DNA from: Granulosicoccus sp047634635 | GTDB lineage: Bacteria > Pseudomonadota > Gammaproteobacteria > Granulosicoccales > Granulosicoccaceae | Assembly: GCA_047634635.1 (NCBI GenBank) | Contig: JBLIIE010000130.1 | Coordinates: 1-14,552 of the forward strand | Reading direction: 5' to 3' | DNA: 14,552 nucleotides | In this document: positions 7,726 through 14,552 of the stretch, in pieces | Numbering within the stretch: the stretch's first letter is position 1 | How the letters are laid out: the number at the start of each line of letters is the position of its first letter | The notes under the pieces: model-generated | Told to the model about the DNA's origin: nothing | Database searches by the model: none | Seen by the model: the letters and a program-made list of their open reading frames with translations, nothing else | Position numbers and translations under genes: made by a program

Positions 7726-8295
7726 ATGAGTATACGACGGGAAGATCCACTGCCTGATCACGAATTGCTCGTCAGGCAAAACATTGGCTGGATGCTACTT
7801 TTAGCACAACGAACCCTGGGTAATCACTGTGATTTAGCCGAGGACGCAGTTCAAAATGCGTTTATAAACGCCTTTCGCTCGCTAGAGAAATTACAGGATC
7901 CCTCCAAGCTTACGGCATGGCTACATCGAATTACGATCAACTCGGCATTAATGGAATTGCGTAAACAGCGCCGCCAGGCAGAGCAGCCCATAGACGAGTT
8001 GTTGCCTGAATTCGACCAGAATGAATGTAGGCTGGAAGAGCGATGGTCCTACTTGGCTCGCACCGAGAATGTGGTGGAAAGTCACCAAATGCGGGCCTTG
8101 ATAAGAATTTCCTTGGAAAAATTACCAAAGAACTATCGCATCGTCTTGCACTTACGTGACATCGAAGGATATAGCACTAATGAAGTAGCCAGTCTGCTGG
8201 AGATGACATCTTCCAATGTCAAAATACGTTTGCACAGAGCCCGATCGGCAATGAAAAATCTGATTGAACCTCTTCTGCGCGGGGAAATAAACTAG
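7726..8295 (+). CDS. ECF-type RNA polymerase sigma-70 factor
   Basis: This 189-residue group IV sigma factor recruits RNA polymerase to a specific promoter set. Region 2 spans about 14-85, including DLAEDAVQNAFINAFRSL (36-53) for -10 recognition and core binding and AWLHRITINSALMELRKQRR (64-83). Region 4 spans about 120-182, with a helix-turn-helix for -35 recognition (YSTNEVASLLEMTSSNVKIR, 149-168; LHRARSAMKN follows). The length is normal for RpoE-like ECFs and no extra domain is present. ATG 7726 has no obvious Shine-Dalgarno, so translation may be weak or leaderless. Its TAG shares a base with the GTG of the anti-sigma gene, giving translational coupling. The divergent envelope operon is the natural first candidate for its regulon, by inference from gene order. 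Confidence 0.93.
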   Translation: MSIRREDPLPDHELLVRQNIGWMLLLAQRTLGNHCDLAEDAVQNAFINAFRSLEKLQDPSKLTAWLHRITINSALMELRKQRRQAEQPIDELLPEFDQNECRLEERWSYLARTENVVESHQMRALIRISLEKLPKNYRIVLHLRDIEGYSTNEVASLLEMTSSNVKIRLHRARSAMKNLIEPLLRGEIN

Positions 8296-8606
8296 TGTCA
8301 AAGCAACCGAAGCCCGGAATCAGGCGCTGGATTAAGGGCCAGATGATGAAGCGCATTCACGGCATGATCACCTGCGTGGAGTTTGAAGAGTTTATAGCTT
8401 TGTACATTGAAGGTGAACTCTCCCAACGGCAACTAAGCACATTTAACTTACATTTAAAAATGTGTAGGGAATGCCGAGAATACCTAACAGCTTATCGACG
8501 TACCAAGGAAATCATTCAGGCTAGCGCCACATACAGTGAGGCGCTCGACCCATCGGCAGTTCCTGAGGACTTGGTAAAAGCAATACTAGCTGCCAAGGAA
8601 GCTTGA
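8295..8606 (+). CDS. Soluble zinc-type (ZAS/zf-HC2) anti-sigma factor
   Basis: This 103-residue protein carries the anti-sigma zinc motif: Cys27 in ITCVEFEEF, and His53, Cys57 and Cys60 in NLHLKMCREC (HxxxCxxC). In this family the domain binds the cognate sigma factor between regions 2 and 4, and where zinc is bound the cysteines can sense oxidation. There is no transmembrane helix, so it acts in the cytoplasm, unlike RseA-like factors. The start GTG 8295 overlaps the sigma stop by one base; ATG codons at residues 17 and 18 are alternatives that keep the whole zinc domain. The basic N-terminus (KQPKPGIRRWIKGQMMKR) is unusual for the family and may be spurious if an internal ATG is used. Confidence 0.88.
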   Translation: MSKQPKPGIRRWIKGQMMKRIHGMITCVEFEEFIALYIEGELSQRQLSTFNLHLKMCRECREYLTAYRRTKEIIQASATYSEALDPSAVPEDLVKAILAAKEA

Positions 8607-8677
8607 CAGACTCACCTAGTGATTTCTTCCAATTGTTGAGTGAGTTTATTACGAAATGTCTTTTATTGAATCAGTGC

Positions 8678-8717
8678 TGCTGATGGTGATAGGAAGGCCA
8701 AGAAGCCGTTATCAGCA
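8678..8717. terminator. Weak hairpin between convergent anti-sigma and PLP-enzyme genes
   Basis: TGCTGAT (8678-8684) pairs with ATCAGCA (8711-8717) around a 26-base loop that contains a small GGC/GCC stem. There is no T-tract, so it is at best a candidate for the shared 3' end of the two converging units. The rest of the 202-bp gap holds nothing recognisable. Confidence 0.22.
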
Positions 8718-8808
8718 ATATCTTTCAAAATAGCATTCAACTTAACAAAGCTACTATGGCGCTAATGCCTATGTCAAATCCACAAAACATTACTCTATCA
8801 ATACAAAA

Positions 8809-10266
8809 CTAGTTTTCTATATCCTGCGAATTTGTTGTCATCGCATCAACCAACGCAAATTCCAAGTTTTCCAAATCACACAGCCGCAAGTTTTGACAAA
8901 CTTTACTCGCTCTTTCCAACGATGCATGCCTACCTTGCTCTGGCAATTCTGAATCTGTCTCAAGACAGGAGCGTATGATGTCAGGGAATTTTGCGGGATG
9001 AGCGGTCGCAAGACAGATAATTTTTGTTTTTTCTGGAAGAGAATCTTTGAATGAGTTTGCCGCAGCCACGGCTACTGCCGTGTGTGGGTCGAGCAGGTAT
9101 CCATCGTTGTTTTCGAATGTAGTCTTCACCGTGGCTTTAGTTTGAACATCAGTAATCGCTATTGACTCGAAGCCGTGCTGGATAGCAGCGAGAGTGTCTG
9201 AATCAAGGCTTACCTGCCCATTAGTCTGGAATTCGTCCATCCACGATGCTAACTTTTTACTATCACTACCCGAGGTGAAATATAAATATCGCCAGAAGTT
9301 GTAAGGCACAACGATATCAATGGCCGACGACATCGTTTGTACAAGATCTTTCTTAGCTAGAACGCCACTCGATATGACAGTATGCAGTGCTTGGTTTACA
9401 TTATTGGCACATATAAACTTCTTTACCGGCAGTCCCATAGAGCGAGCTAAATAACCGCCAAATAAGTTACCGAAGGCGCCGCTCGGGACAGAAAATGCAA
9501 CTTCGTCTCCAAGCGTCTCTACCACGCGAAAGTACCCATGGAAATAGTGCACTGACTGCACCATCACTCTGCACCAGTTTATTGAATTGACACTGGAGAG
9601 ATTCACTTTCTCTCTTAGCTCATGATTTTTGAATAACTTCGCTACGACAAAATCTAAATCATCTCCGCCATCAGTGCAATTTTCTACGCCTACAGGGTGA
9701 ACGTTACTTGCATTCAATGTCGTCATCTGTCGTGCCTGTTCCTCGGTTATCATTCCTCGAGGAAAAAGTGGCCAGCAATCTATCGTCTTTTTTCCTACTG
9801 CTGCCCAAGCTGCTGCTGGTCCGGTATCTCCTGTTGTCGCAAGCACAATAGAAAGATGACCCCCTTTTTTTTCTAACAAATAGTCCATGACATTTATTAG
9901 AAATCCCATAGCGACGTCTTTAAACGACAGCGTTGGTCCGTGAAACAGCTCCATAACAACAATTCGGTTGTTCTCACACAGGGATACCAGATCAACGACG
10001 TCAGGACGTTCGAAACTGCTGTAGCTATCTTCAATAAGAGTCTTTAAATCAGCGTCGGGAATAATGGAGCGAGGTATGAATAACGATAGAATTTCAAACG
10101 CAAGGTCGGTAAAGCTTAGAGTAGACCAGCTTTGAAATTGATCCTCAGAAATTCTAGGGATATTTTCAGGGACGAATAGTCCGCCATCTGCAGCGAACCC
10201 ACTCAATACAACCTCATCGAAAGCTACTGGGGATATTCCGCCTTTGGTGCTCACGTACTTAATCAT
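8809..10266 (-). CDS. Threonine-synthase-fold PLP enzyme, THNSL2-like
   Basis: This 485-residue cytoplasmic enzyme of PLP fold type II starts at ATG 10264-10266 with GAGG about seven bases upstream. The N-terminus (MIKYVSTKGG, then LADGGLFVP-like GFAADGGLFVP, 23-33) is typical of threonine synthases. The PLP lysine is Lys116 in HGPTLSFKDVAMGF, and the phosphate loop is ATTGDTGPAA (143-152). NSINWCRVMVQ (227-237) is also conserved. Ordinary ThrC (O-phosphohomoserine to threonine) usually shows a PSGNFG motif; here it is PSGAFGN (261-267). This and VPYNFWR (320-326), SGSDS (332-336) and the length resemble vertebrate THNSL2 (484 residues), a phospho-lyase that yields 2-oxobutyrate from O-phospho-threonine. 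It stands alone, without hom or thrB beside it, and diverges from an amino-acid importer, which favours a catabolic role. Plain threonine synthase remains possible. Confidence 0.85.
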   Translation of the reverse strand: MIKYVSTKGGISPVAFDEVVLSGFAADGGLFVPENIPRISEDQFQSWSTLSFTDLAFEILSLFIPRSIIPDADLKTLIEDSYSSFERPDVVDLVSLCENNRIVVMELFHGPTLSFKDVAMGFLINVMDYLLEKKGGHLSIVLATTGDTGPAAAWAAVGKKTIDCWPLFPRGMITEEQARQMTTLNASNVHPVGVENCTDGGDDLDFVVAKLFKNHELREKVNLSSVNSINWCRVMVQSVHYFHGYFRVVETLGDEVAFSVPSGAFGNLFGGYLARSMGLPVKKFICANNVNQALHTVISSGVLAKKDLVQTMSSAIDIVVPYNFWRYLYFTSGSDSKKLASWMDEFQTNGQVSLDSDTLAAIQHGFESIAITDVQTKATVKTTFENNDGYLLDPHTAVAVAAANSFKDSLPEKTKIICLATAHPAKFPDIIRSCLETDSELPEQGRHASLERASKVCQNLRLCDLENLEFALVDAMTTNSQDIEN

Positions 10267-10758
10267 CGATACCTCATTTTCTATTACACAAATTATCTAC
10301 ATGCCAGAGCATCTTAATTGTAGCCAAAATCATCCTTAAGTTACTGTAAAGTCCGAGGCTAGAGCACCTCTGTGATCGTCACTGCGCGCGCTACCAGTGC
10401 GTTGCCAGCACTAACTGCAATAAATAGAGGCAAAATGTAGTCTGGATTTCGCGGACCTCACTAATTGGGTCAAGGACCGCACAGCTTGAGCTTACATTAA
10501 TTATTGGCTAGCTCACTACTCTCGAAATTTTGTGCTGCATTATCTATGTGTAGTTGCGCAACTGGTTAACGCAGTTTTCTTTTCAAGGGGTAAATCTGAT
10601 ATCTTCCTTCGCTGGAGAGCCGCATATCACTTTCCAATGGTGCGTCTCATTCTGCCAGGAGTATCCGGCAACAATGCCAGTGCTGCTTGTTTCCTATATT
10701 CGTTGACGGTGGAGTTGCACTTACGAATTGTATTTGCCTCATTTAACAGGAGATATTA
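10267..10758. promoter_or_regulatory. 492-bp divergent intergenic region
   Basis: No credible gene is seen; a 75-codon frame (10532-10759) has no coding signature and runs into the ribosome site of the next gene. The region must carry promoters for both divergent genes. It contains a perfect 12-bp palindrome at 10552-10563 and a possible -35 box TTGACG (10703-10708) with a poor -10 box 17 bases on. It also holds two GGACC copies with an intervening GGGTC around 10450-10485 that could form alternative pairings. No known riboswitch was recognised. Confidence 0.45.
10552..10576. promoter_or_regulatory. Overlapping palindromes, candidate operator
   Basis: AGTTGCGCAACT (10552-10563) is a perfect palindrome. 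Its right half starts a second dyad, AACTG (10560-10564) with CAGTT (10572-10576) across GTTAACG. The result is three evenly arranged AGTT/AACT half-sites about 190 bases before the binding-protein start, which would suit a dimeric regulator. No regulator gene is adjacent. Confidence 0.4.
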
Positions 10759-11565
10759 ATGAAGTTTTTATCAGTCAAATCAATGGCTATAGGTGCTTTC
10801 GCCATATTTAGTACGCTAAACGTATCGGCAGAAACCATCCGTGTGGGTATGGAGTGTACGTACGCCCCGTTCAACTATAAGACTGCAGAAGGGGATTTGG
10901 CAGGCTACGATGTTGATGTTGCTAATGGTGTAGCCGCAATAATCGGTGCAGACTTCGAATACGTCTGTCAAGAGTGGGATGGCATGATTCCCGCGCTGTT
11001 GGCAAACAAATTTGACCTCATCATTGCGTCAATGTCCATAACCGAAAAGCGCATGGAAAAAATTGATTTTTCGGGACCTTATCGCTTCTCTACTGGCCAG
11101 ATAATTGGATCCAAAAAAACCGAAACAAATTTATTTGATGATGCAGGTGACCCAATTGCAGAGAACTTTAATGGCTTGAAAGTAGGCCTGGAGCGAGCAA
11201 CAACCTACGCTAGCTGGTTCGCTGAGAAGCTACCCGGTGCCGATGTTGTTCTCTATGACAATTCAGAGTCGATCTATCTTGATCTCCAGAATGGACGTGT
11301 CGATGTCATCATGACTAATCCAATGAAAGCGCATCTTAAATTTCTGGCGAACGAAGAAGGCGCGGGATACGAATTTAAGGGCCCAGTTGTTGATGAAGAG
11401 AAATTCTTCGGAATCGGCGTAGGTATCGGAATGCGTCAAGGTCAGGATGAGCTGAAAGAAAAGCTGAACAGTGCGCTAAAGGATCTGATCAATTCGGGTG
11501 AATTGGAAAGTTATGCCAAGAAAATCTTTCCTTTCAAACTTCACAAAGCTGAATGGGGACAGTAG
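10759..11565 (+). CDS. Periplasmic polar amino-acid-binding protein of ABC importer
   Basis: This 268-residue family 3 solute-binding protein resembles HisJ, ArgT and the opine-binding OccT/NocT. A signal peptide (basic start, hydrophobic 7-22, likely cleavage after NVSA at 24) sends it to the periplasm. Ligand-site regions are visible: MECTYAPFNY (31-40), ASMSITEKR (90-98), whose Arg98 should hold the carboxylate, and GRVDVIMTN (179-187). HisJ-type proteins have an Asp, which binds the alpha-amino group, at the position of Asn187 here. That hints at an N-substituted or otherwise modified ligand (inference). Cys33 and Cys70 are the only cysteines and might form a disulphide. AGGAG lies seven bases before the ATG. 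It is first in a four-gene importer operon and is followed by a strong hairpin. Confidence 0.92.
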   Translation: MKFLSVKSMAIGAFAIFSTLNVSAETIRVGMECTYAPFNYKTAEGDLAGYDVDVANGVAAIIGADFEYVCQEWDGMIPALLANKFDLIIASMSITEKRMEKIDFSGPYRFSTGQIIGSKKTETNLFDDAGDPIAENFNGLKVGLERATTYASWFAEKLPGADVVLYDNSESIYLDLQNGRVDVIMTNPMKAHLKFLANEEGAGYEFKGPVVDEEKFFGIGVGIGMRQGQDELKEKLNSALKDLINSGELESYAKKIFPFKLHKAEWGQ

Positions 11566-11574
11566 TCAACTAGA

Positions 11575-11612
11575 CCAATCGGGGCGTAAAATATATTTTT
11601 CGCCCTGATTGG
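11575..11612 (+). terminator. Intercistronic hairpin after the binding-protein gene
   Basis: CCAATCGGGGCG (11575-11586) pairs with CGCCCTGATTGG (11601-11612) over 12 positions with a single G-U wobble. The 14-base interior (AAAATA/TATTTT) is itself nearly self-complementary. No T-tract follows, so it is more likely an mRNA-stabilising or partial-termination element that lets the binding protein be made in excess over the permeases, as is known for the histidine and maltose operons. Confidence 0.75.
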
Positions 11613-11653
11613 ACTATCAAAGCAGTCAGTTCCACTAATGAAAGGAAATTGAT

Positions 11654-12349
11654 TTGGAAGTATTAGACGGTTGGTGGGATGACTACTATTGGGGCGCACT
11701 CATTGTCGCCAAGGTGTTTATCGCATCCGTGTCCCTAATGATTCTGTTTGGACTCATAGGGGCTGGGGCCAAGCTTTCTGATAATCGTGTTGCTCAGAAG
11801 ATTGGGGGCGCCTACACGGTAATATTTAGAGGCACGCCGGAAATACTGGTAATACTACTGCTGTATTACGGTTCAGCGATTGTCTTAACATCGATAGTGC
11901 AAGTATTCAATCCTGACGTTCGATTTGTCGATGTCCCACCTTTTTGGGCTGGCACAATCGCAATTGCGCTCATAGTGGGCTCCTATGCAACTGAAACGTT
12001 TCGCGGTGCCTTTCTGGGTGTAAATCCTGGCAGTGTTGAGGCCGCCAGAGCCCTCGGTATGTCCAGCCTTCAAACATTTATCTACATTCGGATTCCCGAG
12101 ATGTGGCGAATCGCGTTGCCACCCTTTGGCAATCACATGTTGTCGTTAATTAAGGACACCGCCCTCATTTCAATTATTGGCCTGAACGAAACTTTGTTTG
12201 TCGCTAAGCAGGCCATCACCGTAACTGGTAAACCCTTCACCATGTACATTGTGGTGGGCCTGATATACCTGGGTTTTTCAACCATCATCACCTTAACCAT
12301 CATGGGCGTTGAAAAGTATGGCAACCGCACGACGGTAGGCGCACGATGA
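11654..12349 (+). CDS. Polar amino-acid ABC transporter permease (HisQ/OccQ type)
   Basis: This 231-residue inner-membrane permease has about five hydrophobic segments. The FRGTPEILVILLLYY stretch (58-72) is the family hallmark. The EAA coupling loop VEAARALGMSSLQTFIYIRIP (128-148; Glu129, Gly135 and Pro148 are key) contacts the ATPase. The start is TTG 11654, supported by AGGA at 11643-11646; the next in-frame ATG is at residue 29, inside the first helix, so it is less likely. Its stop overlaps the next start as ATGA, which means translational coupling. It pairs with the second permease to form the channel. The substrate follows the binding protein, a polar or modified amino acid. Confidence 0.93.
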   Translation: MEVLDGWWDDYYWGALIVAKVFIASVSLMILFGLIGAGAKLSDNRVAQKIGGAYTVIFRGTPEILVILLLYYGSAIVLTSIVQVFNPDVRFVDVPPFWAGTIAIALIVGSYATETFRGAFLGVNPGSVEAARALGMSSLQTFIYIRIPEMWRIALPPFGNHMLSLIKDTALISIIGLNETLFVAKQAITVTGKPFTMYIVVGLIYLGFSTIITLTIMGVEKYGNRTTVGAR

Positions 12350-13041
12350 GTTTCGACCTGAATCTTATTGTCGAAAGCTTGCCGCTGATGTTGGCAGGTA
12401 TCGGGATTACATTGAAACTGTTATTGGTATCCGGCTTATTGGGCCTGATACTAGCTATCCTGCTTCTGCTGATGAGAATTAGCGGTAAGTTCTATCTTAA
12501 TTGGGTGGCCCAGGTGTATATCTACGTTTTTCGAGGTACCCCCATATTAGTGCAGATTTTTATTATCTACTACGGTTTGCCACAGTTTGAAGAAGTACGT
12601 GAGAGCATATTCTGGAGTATTTTACGTGAGCCCACTGGTTGTGCCATTCTGGCATTGACTCTTAATACTGGCGCCTATGTATCAGAAATTCTTCGTGGCG
12701 GCGTACTTAGTGTCGATAAAGGATTACTCGAAGCAGGATCCGCTTTAGGCATGTCTGCCAAACATAAGTTTATATACATAACGGCACCGCTTGCAACGCG
12801 CATATCATTGCCTGCCTACAGTAATGACGTTATTAGTTTATTGAAATCCACTGCATTAGCTAGCACGATTACCATTGCTGACATGACTGGGATCGCGCGT
12901 ACCATCGTCGCTGATACCTACGCGCCGTATGAAATTTTCATATCATTAGCGATTATATATATGATTTTTACGCTCGGGATACAAAAGCTCTTTGGTTTGA
13001 TTGAAAGATACCTGAGTCGTTACACCCGGCGAGAGGAATAG
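12346..13041 (+). CDS. Polar amino-acid ABC transporter permease (HisM/OccM type)
   Basis: This second 231-residue permease has similar topology and should form a heterodimer with the preceding one. FRGTPILVQIFIIYYG (62-77) is the conserved second-helix region, and the EAA loop lies at 128-149 (LLEAGSALGMSAKHKFIYITA, with Glu129 and Gly135). ISLLKSTALASTITIADM (163-180) is the conserved late segment. The start codon overlaps the previous stop by four bases. The next gene begins one base after the stop. Length and motifs are complete. Confidence 0.93.
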   Translation: MSFDLNLIVESLPLMLAGIGITLKLLLVSGLLGLILAILLLLMRISGKFYLNWVAQVYIYVFRGTPILVQIFIIYYGLPQFEEVRESIFWSILREPTGCAILALTLNTGAYVSEILRGGVLSVDKGLLEAGSALGMSAKHKFIYITAPLATRISLPAYSNDVISLLKSTALASTITIADMTGIARTIVADTYAPYEIFISLAIIYMIFTLGIQKLFGLIERYLSRYTRREE

Positions 13042-13042
13042 C

Positions 13043-13795
13043 GTGAACGATAACAATAATAAACCTTTGATAGAAATGATCGGGATTGACAAATATTTCG
13101 GTGGTTTTCAAGCTCTAAAAAACATTGACCTTGTTGTACACAAAAGCGAGAGAATCGTTGTGTGTGGACCATCTGGCTCTGGAAAATCTACTCTAATTCG
13201 CTGTATTAATCGCCTTGAAAAACACAATGCCGGGACAATCACTATCGACGGTATCGAGCTAACCGATAAAGTCGAAGATATAGATGCTGTTCGACGAGAA
13301 GTTGGGATGGTGTTTCAGAGTTTCAATCTTTTCCCCCACATGAGCATTGTTAAAAATTTGATGATTGCACAGCGGCTGGTGCGTAAAACATCAAAACAGG
13401 AAGCGCGAGAAGTTGCGATGCACTACCTTGAACGCGTAAAAATTCCAGAGCAGGCTGAAAAATACCCTATTCAGCTCTCGGGTGGTCAACAACAACGAGT
13501 CGCTATTGCACGGGCGTTGTGTATGAAACCAAAAATTATTCTATTCGATGAGCCAACTTCAGCTCTTGATCCTGAGATGATCAATGAAGTGCTCGACGTT
13601 ATGGTCGATCTTGCTGAAGAAGGTATGACCATGATTTGTGTCACCCATGAAATGGGATTTGCTCGCTCGGTAGCGGATAGAGTTATTTTTATGGACCAAG
13701 GAGAGATAGTGGAACAAGCCAAACCGGCTGAGTTCTTCGATAGCCCTAAAAATGAGCGTACCCAAGCCTTTCTCAAGCAAATCCTTACTCATTGA
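13043..13795 (+). CDS. Polar amino-acid ABC transporter ATP-binding protein (HisP/GlnQ/OccP type)
   Basis: This 250-residue cytoplasmic ATPase powers the importer as a homodimer under the two permeases. All nucleotide-binding motifs are intact: Walker A GPSGSGKST (42-50), Q-loop FQSFNLFPH (91-99, Gln92), signature LSGGQQQR (145-152), Walker B IILFDE (165-170), D-loop SALD (173-176) and H-loop His202 in VTHEMGFA. GTG 13043 is preceded by GAGAGGA at good spacing. The asparagine-rich N-terminus (NDNNNK) is a short variable extension. It is last in the operon and converges with the cyclodeaminase-family gene. Confidence 0.95.
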   Translation: MNDNNNKPLIEMIGIDKYFGGFQALKNIDLVVHKSERIVVCGPSGSGKSTLIRCINRLEKHNAGTITIDGIELTDKVEDIDAVRREVGMVFQSFNLFPHMSIVKNLMIAQRLVRKTSKQEAREVAMHYLERVKIPEQAEKYPIQLSGGQQQRVAIARALCMKPKIILFDEPTSALDPEMINEVLDVMVDLAEEGMTMICVTHEMGFARSVADRVIFMDQGEIVEQAKPAEFFDSPKNERTQAFLKQILTH

Positions 13796-13824
13796 GAAAA
13801 AGGTGCTAGAACGTTAAACCGCCC

Positions 13825-13877
13825 AACTTTTGAGTCTCTGCCGCAACTCAAGTTTTGCCTGAGGTTTTGACCTCAGG
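13825..13877. terminator. Hairpins at the convergent gene ends
   Basis: CCTGAGGT (13858-13865) pairs with ACCTCAGG (13870-13877) over a four-base loop. Just before it, TTGAGT pairs with ACTCAA (within 13825-13854), extended by AAC/GTT past a two-base bulge. They lie between two converging genes and probably serve as a bidirectional terminator. T-tracts are poor on both strands, so termination strength is uncertain. Confidence 0.5.
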
Positions 13878-13912
13878 ACTATTTGCAGTCTTCTCCCGAA
13901 GATTATATCCTT

Positions 13913-14552
13913 CTAAATTTGCCTTAAGGCGTGACTTACTGCCTTTGCAATTTTTACATCCTGCACGGCAACGCCTGTTAGGTCTGCTACAGTCAGTTGA
14001 TCCTCAGACATTCGAATTCGATTGCCGCTTTTTATGGCGCTACCTAGTTCAATCACCCTGTCCATTTCCAGGTCACCTTTTACTAATGCCTGGTATATTT
14101 CACCGCGTTCTTGACACTGTATCAGGCTATCCGCAATTACAATGTCAGCGGCACCAAGAATTTTTGCATCCAGCTCCTGCTTATGTGCGGTATCGGATCC
14201 AATCGCTGTGATGTGCGTTCCAGGTTTTATCTGATTGGCTTGGATCAGCGGTGTGTTTGAAGGTGTGGTCATTAAAATAAGATTGCTGACATCGGTTACT
14301 GCAGCTGAATCTCGCGTTGTGTGCACATCATATCCATCCGCTTCCATATCGCAACTGTAGGCCTCCAGACTCTCTTCAGAACGCCCCCATACAACGATCT
14401 GTTTACAGTCAGTCACAGATTTTAGAATCTGCACCTGCATTCTAGCCATGACGCCAGTACCGTAAACACCAATTGCTGTGATTTTTTCAGGGGCCATGTA
14501 TCTAGCTACAATTTCTCCAGCAACGGCCGTTCTTACGTTTGTTAGAAAGCCT
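13913..14552 (-). CDS. Ornithine cyclodeaminase/mu-crystallin family protein, partial (N-terminus beyond window)
   Basis: The frame stays open to the right edge: before the internal ATG at 14497 it reads GFLTNVRTAVAGEIVARY, which is the conserved family sequence ahead of the NAD-binding fold, so the true start is outside the window. About 212 residues are visible of the usual 310-350. The Rossmann motif is IGVYGTGVMAR, followed by VVWGRS. IGSDTAHKQEL matches the region that carries the catalytic Asp in ornithine cyclodeaminase, and ADLTGVAVQDVKIA is the typical C-terminus. Members include cyclodeaminases, N-substituted amino-acid dehydrogenases and EutC of ectoine breakdown; the SDxxHK pattern recalls EutC-like members, from memory. 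It converges on the amino-acid importer, consistent with catabolism of the imported compound. The substrate is not determined. Confidence 0.88.
   Translation of the reverse strand, partial: GFLTNVRTAVAGEIVARYMAPEKITAIGVYGTGVMARMQVQILKSVTDCKQIVVWGRSEESLEAYSCDMEADGYDVHTTRDSAAVTDVSNLILMTTPSNTPLIQANQIKPGTHITAIGSDTAHKQELDAKILGAADIVIADSLIQCQERGEIYQALVKGDLEMDRVIELGSAIKSGNRIRMSEDQLTVADLTGVAVQDVKIAKAVSHALRQI

Noticed and set aside
8656..8727. 23-codon frame beginning MSFIESVLL between the convergent genes
   Set aside because: Too short and without a ribosome site or known similarity; not distinguishable from chance.
10532..10759. 75-codon open frame upstream of the binding-protein gene
   Set aside because: No recognisable domain or ribosome site, and it ends over the Shine-Dalgarno and start of the real gene.

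Overview
The window looks like a chromosomal segment of a Gram-negative proteobacterium, perhaps a marine gammaproteobacterium. The lineage is an inference from moderate GC content, Shine-Dalgarno starts, a HisJ/OccT-type amino-acid ABC transporter, an ECF sigma factor with a zinc-type anti-sigma factor, and an AraC-type regulator. No rRNA, tRNA, CRISPR array or intact insertion sequence was seen.

Positions 1-4620 are an accessory region with clear decay. A class III adenylate/guanylate cyclase gene enters from the left edge, carries an in-frame stop and breaks off inside its catalytic domain (1-744). An intact two-gene plus-strand operon follows: an M20 amidohydrolase (851-2011) and an N-acyl-D-amino-acid deacylase (2013-3476) with a complete metal-ligand set. 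Next comes a heavily broken AraC-family regulator (3641-4378). One of its lesions is an apparent expansion of a 7-bp unit to three copies. It loses its DNA-binding domain at a short sequence resembling an IS3-family terminal repeat (4379-4399).

Positions 4369-8606 hold two transcription units running apart from a 269-bp shared region. Leftward lie a six-helix membrane protein, a membrane-anchored seven-repeat FG-GAP propeller with a C-terminal ASPIC/UnbV domain, a four-helix protein with two cysteine motifs, and a small membrane ORF truncated at the IS-like scar. Rightward lie an ECF sigma factor and a soluble zinc-type anti-sigma factor that overlap by one base. The layout suggests a stress- or signal-controlled cell-envelope locus. 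It is the best candidate here for a little-described system.

Positions 8809-14552 are a second amino-acid module. A threonine-synthase-fold PLP enzyme on the minus strand, closer to THNSL2-type phospho-lyases than to ordinary ThrC, diverges across a 492-bp region from a complete polar amino-acid importer (binding protein, two permeases, ATPase). A 12-bp-stem hairpin separates the binding-protein gene from the permease genes. A partial ornithine-cyclodeaminase/mu-crystallin family gene converges on the ATPase gene and runs off the right edge. Together they suggest uptake and catabolism of a modified amino acid. The substrate cannot be named from sequence.
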